Shown piece by piece: positions 43,749-52,929 of a DNA stretch of 64,000 nucleotides (its first letter is position 1; each line of letters starts with the position of its first letter). Source of the stretch: Streptomyces sp. DH12 (GTDB lineage Bacteria; Actinomycetota; Actinomycetes; Streptomycetales; Streptomycetaceae); contig NZ_JAHWGT010000019.1 in the NCBI RefSeq assembly GCF_020873895.1, positions 94,579-158,578 of the forward strand, read 5' to 3'. Under the pieces are notes generated by a model. It searched no databases and had not been told where the DNA came from. It worked only from the letters and a program-made list of their open reading frames with translations. The position numbers and the translations under genes are program-made.

Positions 43749-45419
43749 ATGACGACTCCCGAGGGCATCGCGCCTCCCGAACGCAGCCTCGCACACGCCG
43801 TGGGCGCCTCCTGGATGAGCGCGCCCTACCCCGCGCTCGTCGCCGACTCCACCGGCGGCGTGGTCCAGACCAATGCCGCGGCCGCCGCGCTCTTCCCCGG
43901 CGCGGTCACCGGCGCCTGGATCGACGACACCCTGCCCCCGTGGCTCGCCGACGCGCACCGCGGACTCGCCCGGCACCGGGGTGACGCCCCGGTCGGCGCC
44001 CCGGCCCGCCCCGTGCGCGGCCGCCACGACGGCCTCTCCCTGGAAGCCCACCCGACCGTCGGCACGGACGGCGACGTCGTGTGGTGGCTGGTCGACGACA
44101 CCGACCGCTCCCTCGCCGAGCGGGCCCTCCACCACGAGCAGCGGCGGACCGCGTTCCTCGCCGACGCCTCCACCCGGCTGCTGGCCTCCCTGAACGTCGA
44201 GCGCTGCATGGAGACGACCGTGCGGTTGGCGGCCGAGCACCTCGCGGACGCCGCGCTGCTCGTGACCCCGGCCCACGGCCGGCGCCACCCGGTGGCGAGC
44301 TGCGCCGGCGGTGACGTCGTCCGGCACACGGCCCGCGTCGACCCCACCGAGGTGACGGGGCTGGCCGAGGCCCTCCAGGGCTTCCCGCCCGTCCCGTCGC
44401 GGTGGATCGACCCGGCCTCGCTGCCCGCCTGGGCGGTGCCCTCCGGCTTCGACGGGACCGCCGGCTCGGTGGTCGTCACGCCGCTGCCCGGGCACGGCGT
44501 CCCCGCCGGCGCGCTCATCCTGCTGCGGCGCGGCGACCGGGCGGCGTTCGACGCCGCCGAGGAGGTCTTCGCGGGCCTGTTCGCCGCCCGCGCCGGAGCG
44601 GCCCTCTCCGCGGCGCGCCTCTACACCGAGCAGGCCGACATCACCGCCACCCTCATGGCCGACCTCCTGCCGCCCCCGCTGCGGAACCTGCACGGGGTCG
44701 AGTTCGCAGGCGGCTACCGCGCCTCGCAGGACGCCGAACGCGTCGGCGGCGACTTCTACGACGTCCACCCCGGAGCAGACCCCTCCCGGGAGAGCCTCGT
44801 GGCCCTCGGCGACGTGTGCGGCAAGGGGCTGGACGCCGCCGTCCTCACCGGGAAGATCCGCAACACCCTGCACGCGCTGCTGCCGATGTGCGACGACCAC
44901 GAGCGCGTGCTGCGGCTGCTCAACGGCGCCCTCCTCACCAGCCGCCACGCCCGGTACGCCACCCTCGTCCTGGCCTCCGTGGTCCGCCGGGGAGGCAGGG
45001 TCAGACTGCGGCTCACCAGCGCGGGCCACCCGCCGCCGCTGATCGTCCGGCACAGCGGCGCGGTGGAGGAGGCCGACACCGCCGGCACCCTCGTCGGCGC
45101 CCTGCCCCAGGTCCGTGCCCGCACCTTCCACACGGAGCTGGCCCCCGGGGAGACGTGCCTGCTCTACACCGACGGCATCACCGAGGCCAGGGGCGGACCG
45201 CTGGGCGACGCCATGTTCGGCGAGGACCGCCTGAGAGCGGCCCTGACGGGGTGCGCCGGCATGCCCGCGGAGGCAGTCGTCGACCACGTCCTCATGCTCG
45301 CCTCCGACTGGATCGACACCAACCGGCACGACGACATGGCGCTCGTGGCGATCACCGCGCCCAACAGCGCCCACCTCACGGCCGTGGACGGGAGCACACC
45401 GGGCAGGTACACGACGTGA
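43749..45419 (+). CDS. PAS-GAF-PP2C phosphatase
   Basis: This 556-aa RsbP/RsbU-like phosphatase has an N-terminal PAS-like domain (about 20-130), a GAF domain (about 140-300) and a PP2C phosphatase (about 315-545). All four metal-site motifs are visible: VGGDFYDV, LGDVCGKG, LLYTDGITE and RHDDMALV. It should dephosphorylate a STAS protein and so release a sigma factor. The start ATG 43749 lacks a strong ribosome site. It overlaps the cobalamin-binding protein gene by 4 nt (GTGA), so both are made together. Confidence 0.92.
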   Translation: MTTPEGIAPPERSLAHAVGASWMSAPYPALVADSTGGVVQTNAAAAALFPGAVTGAWIDDTLPPWLADAHRGLARHRGDAPVGAPARPVRGRHDGLSLEAHPTVGTDGDVVWWLVDDTDRSLAERALHHEQRRTAFLADASTRLLASLNVERCMETTVRLAAEHLADAALLVTPAHGRRHPVASCAGGDVVRHTARVDPTEVTGLAEALQGFPPVPSRWIDPASLPAWAVPSGFDGTAGSVVVTPLPGHGVPAGALILLRRGDRAAFDAAEEVFAGLFAARAGAALSAARLYTEQADITATLMADLLPPPLRNLHGVEFAGGYRASQDAERVGGDFYDVHPGADPSRESLVALGDVCGKGLDAAVLTGKIRNTLHALLPMCDDHERVLRLLNGALLTSRHARYATLVLASVVRRGGRVRLRLTSAGHPPPLIVRHSGAVEEADTAGTLVGALPQVRARTFHTELAPGETCLLYTDGITEARGGPLGDAMFGEDRLRAALTGCAGMPAEAVVDHVLMLASDWIDTNRHDDMALVAITAPNSAHLTAVDGSTPGRYTT

Positions 45420-46651
45420 CCCGGTACGCCGACCCCGCCACGCGCCCCGCAGCCGATCCCGCCGAGCCCGCCGCCCGCACCCGGCGCGCCGACCCGGCCC
45501 CGCACCGAGACCCGTCCCCGCACCGAGACCCGGCCGCGCGCCCCGCCGACCCCGGTGCGGCAGCGCCCCGCGACCCGCTCGCCCCGGCGCGCGCCGCGCT
45601 GTGGTCGGCCGTGTGCGACCGCGACGAGCCCGCCGCCCACCGCGCCGTCCTGACCGCGCTGGACGCCGGCGCCACCGTCGAGGACGTGCTGCTCGACGTC
45701 ATCGCCGCCGTGCAGGCGAAAGTCGGCGCCGAGTGGGCCGCCGACCGGATCGGCGTCGCCCAGGAGCACGCCGCCACCGCCATCCACGAGCGGGTCGTCG
45801 CCGCCGTCTCCCACCGCGCCCCCGCCCCGGACGCGCCGCCGCCGGGATCCCCGGCCGCGGTCACGGTGGCGTGCGTCGACGGGGAGTGGCACGCCCTGCC
45901 CGCGCGGATCCTCGCCGAGGTGCTGCGTCTGCACGGGCACCGCGTCGACTTCCTCGGCGCCCAGGTGCCCACCCCCCACCTCGTGGCGCACCTGCACCGG
46001 ACGGCGCCCGACGCCCTGGCCCTCTCGTCCTCGATCCCCACCCGCCTGCCGCAGGCGCACACGGCGATCACCGCCGTCCAGGCCGTCGGCATCCCCGTCA
46101 TGGCCGGCGGCGCGGCCTTCGGCGGCGACGGCCGCCACGCCCGCCTGCTCGGCGCCGACGCCTGGGCCCCCGACGCCCGTGCCGCCGCCGCCGCTCTCGC
46201 CCGCGGCCTGCCGCGCCCACCGGCGGGCCCCCGGCAGCTCACCGACCTCCTCCCGCACCTCGCCGACCAGGAGTACACCCTCGTCACGCGCGACAAGCGG
46301 CGCCTGGTCAGGGACTCCCTGGCCCGCCTGGAACAGCGGCTGCCCGCCGTACGGGGCTACACCGAGGCGCAGCGCGAGCGGACCGCCGAGGACCTCGCCC
46401 ACATCGTCGACTTCCTCGCGGCCGCCCTCTACACCGACGACGGCCGGGTCTTCACCGACTTCGTCGCCTGGACCCGCGACGTCCTCGAAGCCCGCCGCGT
46501 CCCGGCCGCCGTCGTACGGGCCGGCCTCGACGCCCTCGCCGACGAGCTCAAGGACTTCCCCCGCGCACTGCGCCTTCTCGCCCCCGGCCGGGACGTCATC
46601 GACGCGCGCGGCCCCCACGCCCCCGTCCCCGAGCCCGGAACGCACGCATGA
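45416..46651 (+). CDS. Cobalamin-binding protein with CarH-like photoreceptor signatures and RsbR-like C-terminus
   Basis: This 411-aa protein has a disordered Pro/Arg/Asp-rich leader (1-50) and then a four-helix cap (about 55-135). The cap contains Trp107, nine residues, then Glu117-His118, the W-x9-EH pattern of AdoCbl photoreceptors. A B12-binding Rossmann domain (about 147-270) follows, with Glu157-x-His159-x-Leu as the lower-ligand motif. The C-terminal helical part (about 285-400, with RDKRRLVRDSLARLE and HIVDFLAAALYTDDGRVF) resembles sensory regions of stressosome RsbR proteins. No DNA-binding domain is present, unlike CarH. It would pass a light or B12 signal to the coupled PP2C and STAS proteins. 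The GTG start overlaps the PP2C stop. Confidence 0.85.
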   Translation: MTRYADPATRPAADPAEPAARTRRADPAPHRDPSPHRDPAARPADPGAAAPRDPLAPARAALWSAVCDRDEPAAHRAVLTALDAGATVEDVLLDVIAAVQAKVGAEWAADRIGVAQEHAATAIHERVVAAVSHRAPAPDAPPPGSPAAVTVACVDGEWHALPARILAEVLRLHGHRVDFLGAQVPTPHLVAHLHRTAPDALALSSSIPTRLPQAHTAITAVQAVGIPVMAGGAAFGGDGRHARLLGADAWAPDARAAAAALARGLPRPPAGPRQLTDLLPHLADQEYTLVTRDKRRLVRDSLARLEQRLPAVRGYTEAQRERTAEDLAHIVDFLAAALYTDDGRVFTDFVAWTRDVLEARRVPAAVVRAGLDALADELKDFPRALRLLAPGRDVIDARGPHAPVPEPGTHA

Positions 46652-47043
46652 CGACCACCTTCCCTGACGACGCCCTCCGCCTGACCTCCACCACCACCGG
46701 TGGCGGCGCCGTGCGCATCGGCCTGGCCGGCGACCTCGACCACGACACCGCCGACGACCTGCTGCACGCCGCCCGGGCCCATCTGGGGTTGCGGCCGCCG
46801 CCGCCCGCGCTGCACCTCGACTGCCGGGAACTCACCCTGTGCGACTCGATGGGCCTGGCGACCCTCCTCACGCTGCACCGCGACGCCACCGCCGCGGGCA
46901 CCGCGCTCCACCTGGACGGCCGGCCCGCCTTCCTCGACCGCATCCTCCAGCTGACCGGCACCCTGGAGCACCTCACCTCGCGGTCCGCGCCCGCCGCCGA
47001 GGACGAGACCCCGGCCCACGCCCGGCCGCCGCAACCCACTTGA
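46648..47043 (+). CDS. STAS-domain protein coupled to cobalamin sensor
   Basis: This 131-aa STAS protein has IGLAGDLDHDTADDLL as the first strand-helix unit. LHLDCRELTLCDSMGLATLL contains the candidate phosphoserine (CDSMGL, about residue 71). The Pro/Ala-rich tail (110-131) is disordered. The ATG overlaps the stop of the cobalamin protein by 4 nt. It is the probable substrate of the upstream PP2C phosphatase and of an RsbW-type kinase. Confidence 0.9.
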   Translation: MTTTFPDDALRLTSTTTGGGAVRIGLAGDLDHDTADDLLHAARAHLGLRPPPPALHLDCRELTLCDSMGLATLLTLHRDATAAGTALHLDGRPAFLDRILQLTGTLEHLTSRSAPAAEDETPAHARPPQPT

Positions 47044-47049
47044 GGCCCC

Positions 47050-47087
47050 CGCCCGCCGGGCGGCGGGCAGGCGGCGCCCGGCGGGCG
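47050..47087. terminator. Hairpin after the partner-switching operon
   Basis: Perfect 13-bp arms (CGCCCGCCGGGCG and complement) with a 12-nt loop lie between the STAS gene and the convergent esterase gene. Confidence 0.75.
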
Positions 47088-47094
47088 CGACCGG

Positions 47095-48726
47095 TCAAGG
47101 CAGCCGGCTCCAGAAGTCGAGCCGGTGCTCGCGGTGGTAGTCGACCGGCCCGATCCGGCCGGGCGCCAGCGACTGGGTGTACGCCGGCCCGTCGCCCGGC
47201 CGGTACGGGCGCCACACGGGCCGGCCGGGACCGTTCGGGTCGCCTGTCCGCGCGAACGCCGCCCACTGGTCAGCCATCGTGGCGGCCAGCCGCCGCTGCG
47301 CCGGGGTGAACTCCGGCTCCGCCTCGTCGTCCTCGAAGAGGTACGGCAGGTCGCCGGCGTGGTACGCCCCGAAGTCGAAACCGCCCGGCAGCGGCAGGAA
47401 CATCGGGGCGCCGCGGTCGGCGAACTCGTACGCGTACACGGGCGTCCGCCGGCCCAGCAGCTCGTGCTGCGCGTGCGTGCCGCGCGCCCACATGCGGTCG
47501 GTCACCACGGTCGCCCAGGCCAGCCCCGGCGACGGGAAGGACGCGAGCGGGTACGCGGCGGCGACGCGCCCCGTGTGCCGCCCGAACGCGGTGCGCAGGG
47601 CCCGGTCGTGGTCCGCCGCGGTGAACGGGCGGCCCACCGCGTCGTACAGCATCCCGACGAAGAGGCGGTGCTCGTCGCGCGTCGCGCCGGAGAGCACCGG
47701 CACCCGGTGGAAGCGGCCGGCCCGCAGGGCGTCGGGCGGCAGCTCCGGCAGGGTGGCGTTGCCGACCGCGAACGCCTGGTACACGTTCATGAGGTGCGGC
47801 ACCTGAAGGATCCGCTTCACCGGCAGCGCTCGCAGGCACTCCAGCGTGCGCCGGGGGTCCGCGCCACCGCAGCCGAGCGGGGCCGTCATCTCGGTGGTGA
47901 CGTCCTCCAGCTCCCTGCCGGTCCGCCAGACGTACCACGGGTAGCCCGGCACGTCGGGGCCCATCGCGCCGGCCGGCATGTCCATCACGCCCTCGCCGCT
48001 GGCCATCACGGCCCGGTCGAACAGACCGCGCGCGCCGGGCGAGGTGAGGTGACCGGCGATGGCGGCCGCACCGAACGACACGCCCGCGACGGTCACGTTG
48101 CGCGGGTCGCCCCCGAACGCGGCGGCGTTGCGCCGCACCCAGGCCATCGCCGCCTGCTGGTCCTGGAGCCCGAAGGTGCCGGAGCCCTCCAGCCCCGGCA
48201 GCGCCAGGCCGCCGAAGACGCCCATGCGGTAGTTGACCGTCACCACGAGCAGGCCGCGCTCGGCGAGGCGGCGCCCGTCGAAGAAGGCCCCGCCGCCCAC
48301 CGCCCCGTCACCGTGGATCCACACCAGCACCGGAGCGGGCCCGCGCGTCCCGCGGGGCGGCGTCGTGACGTTCAGGACGAGGCAGTCCTCCTCCTCGCCG
48401 GCGATCGGCGCGTACGCGGACGGCACCTGCGGGCACAGGGGGCCCGGCCGCGTCGCGTCGCGGACCCCGGACCACGCGACGGCCGGGCGGGGCGGCGCCC
48501 ACCGGTGCCGCCCCGTGGGCGGGCCCGCGTAGGGAATGCCGTGGTACAGCGTGTGGTCCCCGGAGCGGACGCCCCGCACCCGCCCCGACTCCGTCCGGAC
48601 GGTGTCCTGCCCGGTGTCCCCGCCCGAGACGGGCGGTGCCTGGAGCACCGTGACCGCCGCCGCCAGCGCGGCGAGCGCCGCCACCGCCCGCCACCGGCCC
48701 CCGCCGCCCCGGGTCCTGCCGCGCAT
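47095..48726 (-). CDS. Secreted type-B carboxylesterase
   Basis: This 543-aa carboxylesterase/para-nitrobenzyl esterase-like protein has an N-terminal signal peptide (Arg-rich start, hydrophobic AVAALAALAAAVTVL, about 14-30). The family entry segment is RTESGRVRGVRSGD and the Cys-bearing EEEDCLVLNV is present. The nucleophile elbow is GVSFGA rather than the usual GESAGA, the oxyanion segment is WIHGDGAVGGG rather than HGGGF, and Glu and His appear in TRDEHRLF and AYHAGDLPY. The triad is therefore complete but the surrounding loops diverge. The ATG at 48726 follows AAGGACGAGG. It may act on extracellular esters. It lies just outside the ATP-grasp cluster, on the same strand as the MFS gene. 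Confidence 0.9.
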   Translation of the reverse strand: MRGRTRGGGGRWRAVAALAALAAAVTVLQAPPVSGGDTGQDTVRTESGRVRGVRSGDHTLYHGIPYAGPPTGRHRWAPPRPAVAWSGVRDATRPGPLCPQVPSAYAPIAGEEEDCLVLNVTTPPRGTRGPAPVLVWIHGDGAVGGGAFFDGRRLAERGLLVVTVNYRMGVFGGLALPGLEGSGTFGLQDQQAAMAWVRRNAAAFGGDPRNVTVAGVSFGAAAIAGHLTSPGARGLFDRAVMASGEGVMDMPAGAMGPDVPGYPWYVWRTGRELEDVTTEMTAPLGCGGADPRRTLECLRALPVKRILQVPHLMNVYQAFAVGNATLPELPPDALRAGRFHRVPVLSGATRDEHRLFVGMLYDAVGRPFTAADHDRALRTAFGRHTGRVAAAYPLASFPSPGLAWATVVTDRMWARGTHAQHELLGRRTPVYAYEFADRGAPMFLPLPGGFDFGAYHAGDLPYLFEDDEAEPEFTPAQRRLAATMADQWAAFARTGDPNGPGRPVWRPYRPGDGPAYTQSLAPGRIGPVDYHREHRLDFWSRLP

Positions 48727-48840
48727 CGCCTCGTCCTTCCGCCGGTCGTCCGCGCCGGGCACCGGCGCGCGCGGCGGATGTGTTCCACGGATCGGGTCCG
48801 GCGCACCACCGGTCGCCCCGACCGGCCGTACGCCCCCCGC

Positions 48841-48873
48841 GGGCCCCGGTCCGGCGTGGGCCCCGGTCCGGCG
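48841..48873. repeat. 16-bp direct repeat
   Basis: GGGCCCCGGTCCGGCG occurs at 48841 and 48858, with a 1-nt gap. It is in the 198-nt spacer between the MFS stop and the esterase start. It may be a regulator site or a slippage product. Confidence 0.6.
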
Positions 48874-48924
48874 GGGGAGCCACCTGGCCCCGCTCCCGCA
48901 CCGGGCCGCCGGGTCACTCCTGGG

Positions 48925-50223
48925 TCACTCCGTCCAGGACGCCTCCGGGGGCAGCTCCCGCAGCCGGCCCACCGGGGAGAACGCCACGAGGAGCAGCGAG
49001 ACGGCGAAGCCCACCGCCGTGACGACCAGGGCGGCCCGCAGGCCGACGGCGTCGCCGAGCCAACCGCCCGCCACCGCCCCGACGGGCATGGTGCCCCAGG
49101 TCAGGAAGCGCAGGGCCGCGTTGGTGCGGCCGAGCATGCGGGCCGGGGTGACGGTCTGGGTCAGCGTGGACAGGTGGATGTTGCCGATCGTGGTGCCGAT
49201 GCCGCCGAGGAGGAAGGACCCCAGCAGCACGGTCAGGACGACGACGGTGGGCCCGCCCGCCAGCGGGGTGAGCGCCTGGGCGAACGACCCCACGCCGAAC
49301 CCGGCGACGATGGCCCGCCCGGGGCCGAACCGGCGCGCCACGCCGACCGCGAGCACCGCCCCGATCAGCGACCCCACCGCCCCGACGGCGAGGACCAGCC
49401 CCAGGGTGCCGCTGGACCGCCCCAGTTCCCGGACCACGAAGAGGGGCAGCAGCGTCTGCATCGCCATGAAGAACAGGTTGTTGAACCCGGCTCGGAATGC
49501 CGAGACCCGCAGGTACGGGTTGCCGGCGACGAACCGCAGCGCGCTCGCGATCTCCCGGAGCACCGGCTTGCCGGTGGGCGCGGGGCGCTCCTCGCGCGTC
49601 CGCACGGCCAGCAGCGCGACGGCGGAGAACAGGTGGACCCCCGCCGCCACCACCATGGTCGCCGGGAGCGACACCAGCTGCACCAGCACCCCGCCCAGCC
49701 CGGGGCCCGCGATCCGCGCCACCGAACCGCTGCCCTGGACGCGGCTGTTGCCCTCCGCCAGCCGATCCTTGCCGATCAGTACGGGCAGGTACGTCGACGA
49801 GGACAGGTCGTACAGGACGGCGAGCACGCCGATCGCGAAGCCCGTGGCGTACAGCAGGCCGAGACCGAGGACGTCCAGCCACAGCAGCACGGGCACGAGC
49901 GTGAGCAGGGCGGCCCGGGCGAGGTTGGTGGCGACGAGGAACGGCCGTGGCCGCAGCCGGTCCACCCACACACCCGCCACCAGGGTGAACAGCAGGTACG
50001 GCACGAACTGGGCGCCGTTGAGGAGGCCCGCCTGCGAGGACGTCGCGTCCAGCTCCACGACGGCCAGCAGCGGCAGCACCAGGGCGGTCACCTGCACGCC
50101 CACCCGGGCGGCGCTCTCGCCCAGCCAGTAGGCGGTGAAGTCGCGGTGCCGCCACAGGCTCGGCACGGGCGGGCCCGCCGGCGGCCCCGCGGGGTCCTGC
50201 TCGGTCAGGTCCGGGCGGGTCAC
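48925..50223 (-). CDS. MFS transporter
   Basis: This 432-aa transporter has twelve predicted helices and the MFS_3/enterobactin-exporter-like pattern. It begins SLWRHRDFTAYWLGESAARVG, here a soluble start and first helix, then GVWVDRLRPRPFL as the helix 2-3 loop and LGGIGTTIGNIH late in the protein. It likely exports the cluster product and may give self-resistance. The GTG at 50223 overlaps the stop of the ATP-grasp gene (GTGA), which ties it firmly to the biosynthetic operon. It is the last leftward gene of region D. Confidence 0.93.
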   Translation of the reverse strand: MTRPDLTEQDPAGPPAGPPVPSLWRHRDFTAYWLGESAARVGVQVTALVLPLLAVVELDATSSQAGLLNGAQFVPYLLFTLVAGVWVDRLRPRPFLVATNLARAALLTLVPVLLWLDVLGLGLLYATGFAIGVLAVLYDLSSSTYLPVLIGKDRLAEGNSRVQGSGSVARIAGPGLGGVLVQLVSLPATMVVAAGVHLFSAVALLAVRTREERPAPTGKPVLREIASALRFVAGNPYLRVSAFRAGFNNLFFMAMQTLLPLFVVRELGRSSGTLGLVLAVGAVGSLIGAVLAVGVARRFGPGRAIVAGFGVGSFAQALTPLAGGPTVVVLTVLLGSFLLGGIGTTIGNIHLSTLTQTVTPARMLGRTNAALRFLTWGTMPVGAVAGGWLGDAVGLRAALVVTAVGFAVSLLLVAFSPVGRLRELPPEASWTE

Positions 50224-51494
50224 GAGGCGCCCCCCGGCCCGTCGCCGGCGAGGACGTACACCCGCTCGGCGAGGGCGCGCACGGCCCGTACGTCCGCGTC
50301 GAGGACGGCCGGGTCGTCGTGGGTGAGGAAGACCCGCAGGGGGCTGGAGAGCAGGTCCGTGGTGGGCCGCATCCGGTCCCCGGGGGCCAGCTTCACCGCC
50401 ACCGCGTGGACCGACTCCAGCGCCTCGACGCGGGCCACGGCACCGGGGTCCACCCCCACGACCACGCCCGACCGCCCGGTGGCCGTGTTGCACACGGCGG
50501 CGGGCCGCAGCCGCCGGTACGCGCGCCCCGCCCACCGGGCGCGGAACTCCTCCGGGCGCAGGTAGGCGAGCGCCGTGAGGGCGGCCTGGTCGTGCCCCAG
50601 GCAGAGCCGGTGCAGGCCCGGGTGCATGTTGCCGTTCATCCGGGCGCCGACCTCCACCAGCGCGGGGCCGTCCGGGGTGGCGATGACCTCCGCGTGCGCG
50701 GAGCCGTGGCGGACGCCGAGGGCGTCGAGGACCTCGCCGACATACCGCAGCAGCGCCGGCACGGGCTCCTCGTCGGGTGCCAGGAGCGTGTCCCGGTCGT
50801 ACACCGGGCGGCCCCCCACCAGCCGCTTGTGGTACCGCCACACGCCGCAGAAGTAGTGCTCCCCGTCGCGGCTGACGCTGTCGACGATGTACTCGGTCCC
50901 CTCCAGGAAGGACTGGACGAGCACCTCGCCGGCCGGCCGCCCGTACACGTCGGGGCCCCCGAGGACCGCCGCGGCCGCCGCCTCGATCTCGGCGTCCGTC
51001 CGGCACACGTACACGCGGTCGGTGCCGGCGGACCCGAGCGGCTTCACCACCACCGGCAGGTCGCCGGGGCCGCTCTCCTTGCGCCAGCGCACCAGGTCGG
51101 CGGGGTCGGCGGAGCGGAACTGGCGGGCGCAGCGCAGCCCGCGGGCGCGCAGCCGCTCACCCATCGCGTGCTTGTCCCAGCGGGCGGTGGACAGCGCCGT
51201 CCCGTTGGTGGGCAGGCCGAGCCGCTCGCTGATCAGGTCGGCGAGGGCGACCCCGGAGTCCTGCCCGGCGACGACGAACGCCGGTGCGAGGGCGCGCAGT
51301 TCGTCGAGGGTCGGCTCGCCCGCGTACACGAGGTTCCCGGCGAAGCGGGCCAGGTCCGGGCCGGGCAGCGCGGTGGAGACCGCCCGGCGGGTCTGGACGT
51401 GGACCAGGCGCGCGCCGTGCGCGGCGAATGCGGCGGGCAGGAGGTTGCCGGTGGTGTAGGCGTCCACGACGACGCCGGTGGGCGGGGCGTTCAC
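50220..51494 (-). CDS. ATP-grasp amino-acid ligase A
   Basis: This 424-aa ATP-grasp protein resembles L-amino acid ligases. The N-terminal region ends GLPTNGTALSTARWDKHAMGE, cut over two helices. The ATP-binding Lys is in VVVKPLGSAGTDRV, the adenine-linker region is VLVQSFLEGTEYIVD, and the metal-binding carboxylates are in HAEVI and LVEVGARMNGN. It would form an amide bond by way of an acyl phosphate. The GTG at 51494 has a GGGAGG site and overlaps the next gene. It differs in fold order from the two other ATP-grasp proteins of the cluster, so the three are unlikely to be simple duplicates. Confidence 0.9.
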   Translation of the reverse strand: MNAPPTGVVVDAYTTGNLLPAAFAAHGARLVHVQTRRAVSTALPGPDLARFAGNLVYAGEPTLDELRALAPAFVVAGQDSGVALADLISERLGLPTNGTALSTARWDKHAMGERLRARGLRCARQFRSADPADLVRWRKESGPGDLPVVVKPLGSAGTDRVYVCRTDAEIEAAAAAVLGGPDVYGRPAGEVLVQSFLEGTEYIVDSVSRDGEHYFCGVWRYHKRLVGGRPVYDRDTLLAPDEEPVPALLRYVGEVLDALGVRHGSAHAEVIATPDGPALVEVGARMNGNMHPGLHRLCLGHDQAALTALAYLRPEEFRARWAGRAYRRLRPAAVCNTATGRSGVVVGVDPGAVARVEALESVHAVAVKLAPGDRMRPTTDLLSSPLRVFLTHDDPAVLDADVRAVRALAERVYVLAGDGPGGAS

Positions 51495-52879
51495 CGGCGC
51501 GCCTCCCCCGTCCGGTGGGCGACCTGGTGGAAGACGCAGCCCACATGGGAGCCGTCGCCGAGGAAGCGGACGTCCTGGGCGGCGTGCGGGACGCCCTTGA
51601 CGAAGGCGCCGCTGTAGCCGTGGACGGTGTGGAAGACCCCCCAGTTCAGCAGGGTCGGGGTGAGGACGTCCGGTTTTTCGTCGTCGACGAACCGCTCGGC
51701 GTCGGCGACCACCCGCTCCTGCACGACATGGGGCACACCGCCGGACAGGGCCTCCGCGACCCGCCGCTCCCACGCGTCGGGGCCGACCATCCACCCCCCG
51801 GTGACGCCCTGCCCGGCGTAGCCCGCGCTGGGCTTGACCACCAGCTCCTCCCGCCGGGCGCGGAGCACGTCCAGCAGGTCCGCGCGCTCGCCCCGGTAGG
51901 TGACGGGGCCGGGCCGCAGCGGGCGCGTCCAGGGCACCAGCCGGTCCACCACCTCCCGCTCGGACGGGGAGAGGACGTCGCGGTGCGCCTCGTCACCGAG
52001 CAGTGCCAGGCAGTCCTTGATCCCGTACAGGTCGGCCGGGAGCGGGGCGAAGAGGGCGGCGTTGCCGTCGGCGACGGCGTCGAGCAGCGGCGCGGCGAGT
52101 TCCCGCGTCTGCGGCGTGCCGGTGAGCCGGCTCAGCTGGAAGGTGCGGAAGACCCGGTCGACGCGCCGGCCCCGCGCGGTGAGCACGCCGTCGCGGTAGG
52201 CGAGTTGGCCGATGTGGCAGGGGAACGCCTCCCGCCCCAGATCGGCGAGCTGCCGCAGGAAGAGCCGCATGTGCCCGAAGTCCTCCGCCGTCTGCGGGCT
52301 GTCGGGCCACTTCACGACGGCGACGGGCAGCCCCGACCGGTCGGGGCAGGCCGCGTCCATGGACGCGAGCATCCCCGCCACCGGGTCGGCGTAGCCCAGG
52401 CCGTGCCGTTCGGCGAACTCCCGCAGCGCGGGGTCGCAGAGCATGGCCCGGCTCATCTCGGCGATCTCGCACCCGCCCAGCGAACTCGTCGTGTTGAACT
52501 CCACCAACCGGAACCGGCCGCCCTCCCGCAGCACGTCGGCGCGGCCCAGCGGCACGGCCGGGCCCGGCACGGCGCACCGGGCCACGGCGTCCGCCTGCGC
52601 GGGCGGCAGTCCGAGGGCCCGCGCCATCCGGCCGGGGTCCCCGCCGTGGAGCCGCTCGGGCAGCGAGGACAGGACGCGCAGGACCACGCCCAGGTCGTGT
52701 TCCAAGGCGCGCGCCTCGGCCGCCTCCAGGAAGGCCGGCCGGTTGAAGACGGGGCGGCCCAGCCACGCGTGGGTGCCGTCGAACGCCGGGTCCGTGGTGG
52801 CGACGGCACGGGACGCGCCGCGGCCGTCGTCGAGGAACTCCCTCGTGGTCCGGTTCTCCACCGGTGTGCCGCGCTCCAT
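51491..52879 (-). CDS. ATP-grasp protein B, circularly permuted-type
   Basis: This 462-aa protein has the late phosphate-binding Lys-Gly segment VVKPSAGYAGQGVTGG (about 345), after FNTTSSLGGCEIAEM and WPDSPQTAEDFGHM. This order resembles the glutathionylspermidine-synthase-like or circularly permuted ATP-grasp groups. It probably joins an amine to a carboxylate. The ATG at 52879 has AAGGGA upstream. Its stop overlaps the start of ATP-grasp A, and a 50-nt gap separates it from the PaaK-type gene. The substrates are unknown, and the exact permutation cannot be proved by eye. Confidence 0.8.
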   Translation of the reverse strand: MERGTPVENRTTREFLDDGRGASRAVATTDPAFDGTHAWLGRPVFNRPAFLEAAEARALEHDLGVVLRVLSSLPERLHGGDPGRMARALGLPPAQADAVARCAVPGPAVPLGRADVLREGGRFRLVEFNTTSSLGGCEIAEMSRAMLCDPALREFAERHGLGYADPVAGMLASMDAACPDRSGLPVAVVKWPDSPQTAEDFGHMRLFLRQLADLGREAFPCHIGQLAYRDGVLTARGRRVDRVFRTFQLSRLTGTPQTRELAAPLLDAVADGNAALFAPLPADLYGIKDCLALLGDEAHRDVLSPSEREVVDRLVPWTRPLRPGPVTYRGERADLLDVLRARREELVVKPSAGYAGQGVTGGWMVGPDAWERRVAEALSGGVPHVVQERVVADAERFVDDEKPDVLTPTLLNWGVFHTVHGYSGAFVKGVPHAAQDVRFLGDGSHVGCVFHQVAHRTGEARR

Positions 52880-52929
52880 GGCGCCGTCCCTTCTCGTCGT
52901 CCCTCGCTGATGGCCCGCCGCGGTGCTCG

